DNA of 36,732 bases, taken from positions 1-36,732 of the forward strand of contig NZ_NWSX01000058.1 in assembly GCF_002531825.1 (NCBI RefSeq), in the 5' to 3' direction. This document shows positions 31,456 to 36,732 of the stretch, piece by piece. This DNA is from Rhizobium sp. J15 (GTDB lineage: Bacteria > Pseudomonadota > Alphaproteobacteria > Rhizobiales > Rhizobiaceae). A model generated the notes under the pieces. It was not told the origin of the DNA. It saw nothing but the letters and a program-made list of their open reading frames with translations, and searched no databases. How positions within the stretch are numbered: the first letter of the stretch is position 1; every line of letters begins with the position of its first letter. Both the position numbers and the translations under genes were made by a program.

Positions 31456-31484
31456 TTGACAGAATTGGAACGTTCCAAATAAAT
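31456..31484 (+). promoter_or_regulatory. Promoter of the LacI gene with operator in the spacer
   Basis: TTGACA (31456-31461) is a perfect -35 element. After a 17-base spacer comes ATAAAT (31479-31484) as a modest -10; with an 18-base spacer it is TAAATA. The perfect palindrome TTGGAACGTTCCAA (31465-31478), with the central CG usual for LacI-family operators, fills the spacer, so a bound repressor would block RNA polymerase. The layout points to autorepression by the LacI protein encoded 35 bases downstream. Confidence 0.7.
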
Positions 31485-31518
31485 AGGCGCCAGTCGACGA
31501 TGGCGTCGGGAGGAAGAA

Positions 31519-32568
31519 GTGACAAAGCCGCGGGTGACCGTCATCGACATTGCGAAGGCTGCCGGTGTCTCCAAGTCGACGGTGTCGCTGGTGCTCCAGG
31601 GCTCGTCTTTGGTCAACGAAGGGACGCGCTCCAAGGTCAATGCCGTGATGCGGGAGCTTGGCTACGTCTACAATCGCGGCGCGGCGAACCTCCGGCAGGC
31701 CAGCGCGAAATCGAGGATCATTGGCGTCGTCGTGAACGATCTGACGAACAGCTTCTTTGCCGAACTCGCGGTTGGCGTCGATATGGTCGTCCAGTCGGCC
31801 GGCTTCGTGCAATTCCTGTCGAACACCAGCGAGAGCATCGACAGGCAGCGCGAGGTTGTCGCGTCGATGCGTGAGCACGGCATTTCGGGTCTCATCGTGT
31901 CGCCGGCGCGGGCCACCGATGCCGCGGACTTCAAGCCGCTCGTCGCGGCAGGCATTCCCGTCGTGGTCGTCGTCCGCAATCTGCCCGGCGCAAAAGTCTC
32001 CTCCATCGTCTCCGACAACCGGGCGGGCATGATGGCCGCGGTCGAACATCTGGTGGGGCTCGGTCACAAGCGCATCGCTTTTCTCGGCGGCTTCCCCGAC
32101 ACCGCCGTCTTCGACGATCGTCTGGCCGGTTACCGCAGCGGGATCGAGGCGGCCGGGCTCGGCTATGACGAAGAGCTTGTCATCTCGTCCGCGCCTTCGC
32201 GGGCGGGCGGGGTGGAGGCGATCGGAAAAGCGATCGGTCTCGGCGATCGGCCCACGGCAGCCGTCTGCTTCAACGATGCCGTCGCCTTCGGTGTCTGCGA
32301 CGGCTTGCGCGCGCGCCGTCTGGAGCCCGGGGCCGACTTCGCCGTGGTGGGTTTCGACGATGTCATCGAAGCGCAGGCGGCGGTTCCCGCGCTGACGACG
32401 GTCTCGGTAGATCCGCAGGGCATCGGGCGGCGCGGCGCACAGATGCTGCTGAAGCAGATCAATGCGGGCAAGGCCGAGGCCGAGACCGTGACCACAGCCG
32501 TTCGGCTGGTCGTTCGCGAGAGCTGCGGAGCCGGCAAAGCCGCGCCGGCGAGAGCCGGCAGAGCGTGA
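31519..32568 (+). CDS. LacI-family transcriptional regulator
   Basis: Starting at GTG 31519 (MTKPRVTVIDIAKAAGVSKS), behind GGGAGGAAGAA, the product has 349 residues. The N-terminal helix-turn-helix (residues 6-29: VTVIDIAKAAGVSKSTVSLV) and hinge helix are of LacI type, followed by a periplasmic-binding-protein-like effector domain (IIGVVVNDLTNSFFAELAVG, then HKRIAFLGG, PTAAVCFNDAVAFG). Its own upstream region carries two matching operator sites. The next gene starts 20 bases later, so the regulator is probably co-transcribed with the catabolic genes it controls. Confidence 0.93.
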   Translation: MTKPRVTVIDIAKAAGVSKSTVSLVLQGSSLVNEGTRSKVNAVMRELGYVYNRGAANLRQASAKSRIIGVVVNDLTNSFFAELAVGVDMVVQSAGFVQFLSNTSESIDRQREVVASMREHGISGLIVSPARATDAADFKPLVAAGIPVVVVVRNLPGAKVSSIVSDNRAGMMAAVEHLVGLGHKRIAFLGGFPDTAVFDDRLAGYRSGIEAAGLGYDEELVISSAPSRAGGVEAIGKAIGLGDRPTAAVCFNDAVAFGVCDGLRARRLEPGADFAVVGFDDVIEAQAAVPALTTVSVDPQGIGRRGAQMLLKQINAGKAEAETVTTAVRLVVRESCGAGKAAPARAGRA

Positions 32569-32588
32569 AAATTCAAGCGGGATTCTGA

Positions 32589-34211
32589 GTGACGCACATG
32601 AAGAAGCATCTCACACCAGCCGAAGCGGCCGCGCTGATCCCCGATGGCGCTGTTGTCACGGTGTCGTCCTCGAGCGGCCTCGGCTGCCCTGACCTGATGC
32701 TGAAGGCGATCGGTGAGCGTTTCGATGCGACCGGCCATCCCTCCGGCATTACGACGCTTCACCCGATCGCAGCCGGCGATATGAGCGGCATCAAGGGCGT
32801 CGACTACATCGCCAGGAAAGGCCTGCTCAAGCGCATCATCGGCGGCTCCTATCCTTCAGGCCCGTCTTCGGCCGAGCCGCCGCTGATCTGGCAGATGATC
32901 ACCAACAACGAGATCCCGGCCTACAACATTCCCTCCGGCATCCTGTTCGACATCCATCGCGAAGCGGCCGCCAAGCGGCCGGGCGTCCTGACCAAGGTCG
33001 GCATCGATACTTTCGTCGATCCCCGGCGGCAGGGCTGCGCGATGAACGCTCTCGCGTCGGACGATCCGGTGGTCAAACGCGTGAGCTTCGAGGGCGACGA
33101 CTGGCTGTTCTTTCCTTCGATCGCCCCCCAGGTCGCCATCATCCGCGCCACGACCGCCGATGAGCGCGGCAATCTCACATACGAACATGAAGGCGCCTAT
33201 CTCGGTGGTCTCGACCAGGCGCTTGCCGCCCACAACAATGGCGGCATCGTCATCGCGCAGGTCAAGCGGATCACCAAGGAAGGCTCGCTGAAGCCGCATG
33301 ACGTCCGCGTACCGGGCATGCTGGTCGATTATGTCATTGTCGATCCCGATCAGAAGCAGACGACGCAGACGGCTTACGATCCCGCGATATCAGGAGAGAT
33401 CTTCCGCCCGCTCGATAGCTTCAGCGTTCCTGAGTTCAACGTCCAGAAGGTCATCGCGCGCCGCGTGGCGCAGGAACTTCAGGCGGGAAGCTGCGTCAAT
33501 CTCGGCTTCGGCATCTCGGCCAACGTGCCGCGCATCTTGCTGGAGGAGGGGCTGCACGGTGCCGTCACCTGGGTCATCGAGCAGGGCGCGGTCGGCGGTG
33601 TGCCGCTGCTCGACTTCGCCTTCGGCTGCGCCTCCAACGCCGACGCCTACATGCCGTCGCCCTATCAGTTCACCTATTTCCAAGGGGCTGGCTTCGACGC
33701 CTCGCTGCTCTCTTTCCTGGAGATCGGCAGGGACGGTTCTGTCAACGTCTCCAAGCTCTCCTTCCGGCCGCATGTGACGGCCGGCGCCGGCGGCTTCGTC
33801 GATATCACGGCGCGCGCCAGGAAGATCGTCTTCTCCGGCATGTTCAATGCCGGGGCGAAGCTTTCGATCGCCGATGCGGCTCTCCTCATTGAAAAGGAGG
33901 GCAAGCTGAAGAAGCTGGTGAATGAAGTAGAACACGTCACCTTCAGCGGCAGGCGGGCGATCGAGCAAGGGCAGGATATCACCTATGTCACCGAGCGGTG
34001 CGTGATGAAGCTGACGCCTGACGGCATCGTCCTCACCGAGATCGCTCCCGGCGTCGATCTTCAGGCCCACATCTTCGATCAATCCGAATTCCCGCTGATC
34101 GTCGCACCCGATCTGAAGCTCATGGACGCGACGCTTTTCAGGGAGGCGAATATCGGCCTGTCGCTTCCGGCAAAGAGTGCGCGGACACTGGAGGGTACCT
34201 TCCATGGCTAG
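32589..34211 (+). CDS. Family I CoA-transferase, fused alpha and beta domains
   Basis: A 540-residue protein from GTG 32589; ATG 32598 (MKKHLTPAEAAALIPDGAVV) is an equally possible start. The length and two halves fit the YdiF/propionate CoA-transferase type in which both subunits are fused. The N-terminal half has VVTVSSSSGLGCPDLMLKAI; the C-terminal half has GSCVNLGFGISANVPRIL and the active-site motif VIEQGAVGGVP with Glu331 as the expected covalent CoA-ester residue. It moves CoA from acetyl- or succinyl-CoA to a carboxylic acid; the acceptor is unknown. The end overlaps the next gene by 8 bases. Confidence 0.9.
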   Translation: MTHMKKHLTPAEAAALIPDGAVVTVSSSSGLGCPDLMLKAIGERFDATGHPSGITTLHPIAAGDMSGIKGVDYIARKGLLKRIIGGSYPSGPSSAEPPLIWQMITNNEIPAYNIPSGILFDIHREAAAKRPGVLTKVGIDTFVDPRRQGCAMNALASDDPVVKRVSFEGDDWLFFPSIAPQVAIIRATTADERGNLTYEHEGAYLGGLDQALAAHNNGGIVIAQVKRITKEGSLKPHDVRVPGMLVDYVIVDPDQKQTTQTAYDPAISGEIFRPLDSFSVPEFNVQKVIARRVAQELQAGSCVNLGFGISANVPRILLEEGLHGAVTWVIEQGAVGGVPLLDFAFGCASNADAYMPSPYQFTYFQGAGFDASLLSFLEIGRDGSVNVSKLSFRPHVTAGAGGFVDITARARKIVFSGMFNAGAKLSIADAALLIEKEGKLKKLVNEVEHVTFSGRRAIEQGQDITYVTERCVMKLTPDGIVLTEIAPGVDLQAHIFDQSEFPLIVAPDLKLMDATLFREANIGLSLPAKSARTLEGTFHG

Positions 34212-34983
34212 CGGTACGGTCAGGATCGATATTGACGGACACGTCGCCACGCTGACGATCTCCCGTCCGGAGAAGCTGAATGCGCTCGATCTGGACATGC
34301 TGAAAGCGTTGGCGGATGCAGCGGATGCCGTCGAGGCGAATCCGACTGTTCGCGCCGCCGTTCTCACCGGTGAGGGTAAGGGCTTTTCCGCCGGAGGCGA
34401 CATCAAGGCCTGGGGCGGAATGCTGCCGCAGGAGTTCGGCCATGCCTGGGTTCGGCATGGCCACCGCATCTTCGAAAGATTGGCGACCCTGCGGATGCCG
34501 CTGATCGCGGCTGTAAACGGCCACGCTCTCGGAGGCGGGCTGGAGCTTGCGGGCGTTGCCGACATTCGCCTCGCAGAGGAGCACATCAAGATCGGCCTGC
34601 CGGAGACCGGCCTTGGAATGGTCCCGGGCTGGTCCGGCACCCAGCGTCTCGTGCGCCGGTTCGGTGCGCAGGTCGTCCGGCGCATGGCGCTGGGCGGCGA
34701 GATCTTCAGCGCCGAGGAGGCGCGCCTGCTCGGCATCGTCGATGCGGTCGTCCCGACCGGAAACTCGGTTGCCGCGGCCCAGGAATATGCCGCGCGCATC
34801 GCCGCGAGAGGGCCAGCTGCCGTCGAGATCGCCAAATTGATGATCGCATCGGCGAATGGCGAAGACAATGGAACCGCCGTCGAAGCCCTCGGCTCGATCC
34901 TCGCCGCGAAGACCGGCGATCTGAAGGAGGGCGTCGCTTCGTTCAGCGAGAAGCGCCCGGCAACGTTCAAGGGAGAATGGTAA
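34204..34983 (+). CDS. Enoyl-CoA hydratase/isomerase family protein
   Basis: The start is ATG 34204, behind GGAGGG, giving 259 residues and an 8-base overlap with the CoA-transferase. The crotonase fold shows the oxyanion hole in FSAGGDIKAWG (61-71) and NGHALGGGLELAG (105-117). Glu114 and Glu134 match in position and spacing the two catalytic glutamates (144 and 164) of rat mitochondrial hydratase, so real hydration or dehydration of an enoyl-CoA is expected. The exact substrate cannot be read. The stop shares one base with the next start. Confidence 0.9.
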   Translation: MASGTVRIDIDGHVATLTISRPEKLNALDLDMLKALADAADAVEANPTVRAAVLTGEGKGFSAGGDIKAWGGMLPQEFGHAWVRHGHRIFERLATLRMPLIAAVNGHALGGGLELAGVADIRLAEEHIKIGLPETGLGMVPGWSGTQRLVRRFGAQVVRRMALGGEIFSAEEARLLGIVDAVVPTGNSVAAAQEYAARIAARGPAAVEIAKLMIASANGEDNGTAVEALGSILAAKTGDLKEGVASFSEKRPATFKGEW

Positions 34984-36503
34984 TGACGGTCCTCGTCAAC
35001 CCCACGGCGCTGAGCGACCACAAGGCGCGCGATTTCAGGATGCTGATCGACGGCAAATGGGAAGCCGGCGCTTCCGATCCGATCGAGCGTGTTGCGCCGA
35101 GCCATGGCATCGTGGTCAGCCGGTTCCCGACCGGCAGCAGGAGCGATGCCGAGCGTGCGATTGCCGCCGCTCGCAAGGCATTCGACCTCGGGCCGTGGTC
35201 GCGCATGACCGCTTCCGAGCGTTCCGCCATCCTGCTGAAGGCCGCCGATCTGATTGCTGCGCGCGCCGAAGAGCTGGCATTCCTCGATGCGATCGAGGCA
35301 GGAAAGCCGATCACGCAGGTGCGGGGTGAAATCGCCGGCTCCGTCGACATATGGCGCTATGCGGCCGCCCTTGCACGCGATCTCCACGGCGAAAGCTATA
35401 ACACGCTCGGCGACGGCACGCTCGGCGTCGTCCTGCGCGAAGCGATCGGCGTGGTGTCGATCATCACGCCCTGGAACTTCCCCTTCCTGATCGTCGGCCA
35501 GAAGCTGCCCTTTGCGCTTGCCGCCGGCTGCACCACCGTCGTCAAGCCCTCGGAGCTGACATCGGGCTCGACCCTCATCTTGGGCGAAATCCTGCAGCAA
35601 GCGGGCGTTCCGGATGGTGTCGTCAATATTGTCACCGGTACGGGACCTGAAGTCGGCGCGGTCATGACGTCCCATCCAGACGTCGACATGGTCTCCTTCA
35701 CCGGCTCGACCGGTGTCGGTAAGCTGACAATGTCGAATGCAGCGCAGACGCTGAAGAAGGTCTCGCTGGAGCTCGGCGGCAAGAACCCGCAGATCGTTTT
35801 CCCGGATGCCGATCTCGATGCCTTCGTCGATGCCGCCGTCTTCGGCGCCTATTTCAATGCCGGCGAGTGTTGCAATGCCGGTTCGCGGCTGATCCTTCAC
35901 AAGTCGATCGCTTCCGACGTCGTCAGGCGTGTTGCCGAGCTGTCGAAGGGAGTGCGGGTCGGCGATCCCCTCGATCCCTCGACGCAGGTCGGCGCGATCA
36001 TCACGCCGCAGCATCTGGAGAAGATCTCGGGATATGTCGCCGGTGCGAGGGGCAGCGGCGCGCGCGTCGCCCATGGCGGCGAGACGCTCGATCTCGGCAT
36101 GGGGCAGTTCATGTCGCCGACGATCCTCGAAGCGGTCACGCCCGATATGGCGGTGGCGCGCGAGGAAGTCTTCGGCCCGGTCCTGTCGGTCCTGACATTC
36201 GAGACGACTGCCGAAGCCACAAGCATTGCCAATTCCATCGATTACGGCCTGTCGGCCGGTGTCTGGAGCCGTGATTTCGACACCTGCCTGACGATCGGCC
36301 GGTCGGTGCGGGCGGGCACGATCTGGATGAACACCTTCATGGACGGCGCCTCGGAGCTTCCCTTCGGCGGTTACAAGCAGAGCGGCCTTGGCCGCGAACT
36401 CGGCCGCCATGCGGTCGAGGACTACACCGAGACCAAGACGCTGAACATGCATATCGGCAAGCGCACCAGCTGGTGGATGCCCCAGAGCGAGAGGTTGGCC
36501 TAG
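34983..36503 (+). CDS. NAD(P)-dependent aldehyde dehydrogenase
   Basis: The start is ATG 34983, because GGGAGA lies six bases upstream; an ATG at 34977 abuts that site. The 506 residues form a complete ALDH: Asn165 in ITPWNFPF, Lys188 in VVKPSE, FTGSTGVGK (239-247), general base Glu263 in LELGGKN, and nucleophile Cys297 in FNAGECCNAG. It oxidises an aldehyde to a carboxylate; the sequence resembles the betaine/gamma-aminobutyraldehyde branch but substrate is open. It could supply the acid that the CoA-transferase activates. Confidence 0.93.
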   Translation: MTVLVNPTALSDHKARDFRMLIDGKWEAGASDPIERVAPSHGIVVSRFPTGSRSDAERAIAAARKAFDLGPWSRMTASERSAILLKAADLIAARAEELAFLDAIEAGKPITQVRGEIAGSVDIWRYAAALARDLHGESYNTLGDGTLGVVLREAIGVVSIITPWNFPFLIVGQKLPFALAAGCTTVVKPSELTSGSTLILGEILQQAGVPDGVVNIVTGTGPEVGAVMTSHPDVDMVSFTGSTGVGKLTMSNAAQTLKKVSLELGGKNPQIVFPDADLDAFVDAAVFGAYFNAGECCNAGSRLILHKSIASDVVRRVAELSKGVRVGDPLDPSTQVGAIITPQHLEKISGYVAGARGSGARVAHGGETLDLGMGQFMSPTILEAVTPDMAVAREEVFGPVLSVLTFETTAEATSIANSIDYGLSAGVWSRDFDTCLTIGRSVRAGTIWMNTFMDGASELPFGGYKQSGLGRELGRHAVEDYTETKTLNMHIGKRTSWWMPQSERLA

Positions 36504-36593
36504 CCGGCAATGAAACTGCGCCTGAGGAGGGCGGGTGATCGGGTGCGGAAATGGGTTCCGCATCTATCGATACTGGAACTGGGAGGTTCTTCG

Positions 36594-36732
36594 ATGAATA
36601 GGTTTCTGACCACGACTGCCGTGATCGCATTGGCTCTGGCCGGCGCGCATGTCTCCGCCCGCGCCGCTGACGTGAAAGAAGTCCAGATGCTGCACTGGTG
36701 GACGTCAGGCGGCGAGGCGGCGGCTCTGAATG
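36594..36732 (+). CDS. Sugar-type ABC transporter substrate-binding protein (partial)
   Basis: Only the first 46 residues are in the window. They show a signal peptide (MNRFLTTTAVIALALAGAHV, SARA-AD) and the mature start KEVQMLHWWTSGGEAAALN, typical of extracellular solute-binding proteins of the carbohydrate family 1, such as glucose-binding GtsA-like proteins. A GGGAGG ribosome binding site precedes the ATG. It lies 90 bases after the ALDH stop; that gap (36504-36593) shows no clear terminator, so it may be in the same operon. The permease and ATPase genes would follow beyond the window. Confidence 0.85.
   Translation, partial: MNRFLTTTAVIALALAGAHVSARAADVKEVQMLHWWTSGGEAAALN

Noticed and set aside
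33390..36563. A 1057-codon open frame on the minus strand across the CoA-transferase, hydratase and ALDH genes
   Set aside because: It is the antisense shadow of GC-rich codon use in three genes with full catalytic motifs on the plus strand; its translation shows no recognisable domain.

Overview
The window is chromosomal DNA of a fast-growing alphaproteobacterium, most likely a Rhizobium of the R. etli / R. leguminosarum group. This is inferred from high GC coding bias, from the gene order tuf - S10/spc/alpha ribosomal superoperon with adk between secY and rpsM and without rpsD, and from a two-palindrome intergenic repeat upstream of a DegP-like gene that resembles the rhizobial RIME1 element. 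I had no database search, so family calls rest on recognised motifs, length and context.

Region 1 (1-15170) is the ribosomal supercluster, all on the + strand. It begins with the 3' end of tuf and a 305-base hairpin-rich leader. The S10 block follows: rpsJ rplC rplD rplW rplB rpsS rplV rpsC rplP rpmC rpsQ. A 260-base gap carries a terminator-like hairpin exactly at the classical S10/spc border. Next come the spc block (rplN rplX rplE rpsN rpsH rplF rplR rpsE rpmD rplO secY), adk, and the alpha block (rpsM rpsK rpoA rplQ), closed by a strong terminator at 15144-15170. Many genes overlap or are a few bases apart, but six of the wider gaps carry GC-rich hairpins, most followed by short T runs. 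That pattern suggests internal attenuation or processing.

Region 2 (15207-24886) is mixed housekeeping: a VOC/glyoxalase-fold protein coupled to a DUF2809 membrane protein; the periplasmic methionine sulfoxide repair pair msrP-msrQ (- strand); ilvD; a small secreted LprI/DUF1311-like protein; a YkvA/DUF1232 membrane protein; a RIME1-like repeat; a DegP-type protease translationally coupled to rarA; a VIT-like membrane protein with a perfect FNR/FixK-type box (TTGATCGCGATCAA) upstream; and a DUF1883 protein.

Region 3 (25012-31265) is accessory: a 52-residue single-helix ORF, a secreted alpha/beta hydrolase, a perfect 26-bp inverted repeat between convergent genes, an SDR divergent from a LysR regulator, a nucleoside 2-deoxyribosyltransferase-like protein, an exported HSL-family hydrolase whose nucleophile serine is replaced by glycine, a carboxymuconolactone decarboxylase/AhpD-fold protein and a Nudix hydrolase.

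Region 4 (31368-36732) is the most promising candidate for an undescribed system. A LacI-type regulator has a perfect palindrome, TTGGAACGTTCCAA, filling the spacer of its own putative promoter, with a related site 97 bp upstream. It heads a tightly packed cluster of a family I CoA-transferase, an enoyl-CoA hydratase and an aldehyde dehydrogenase, followed after 90 bases by the start of a sugar-type ABC transporter binding protein. This reads as a substrate-inducible uptake and CoA-dependent catabolic operon of unknown substrate.
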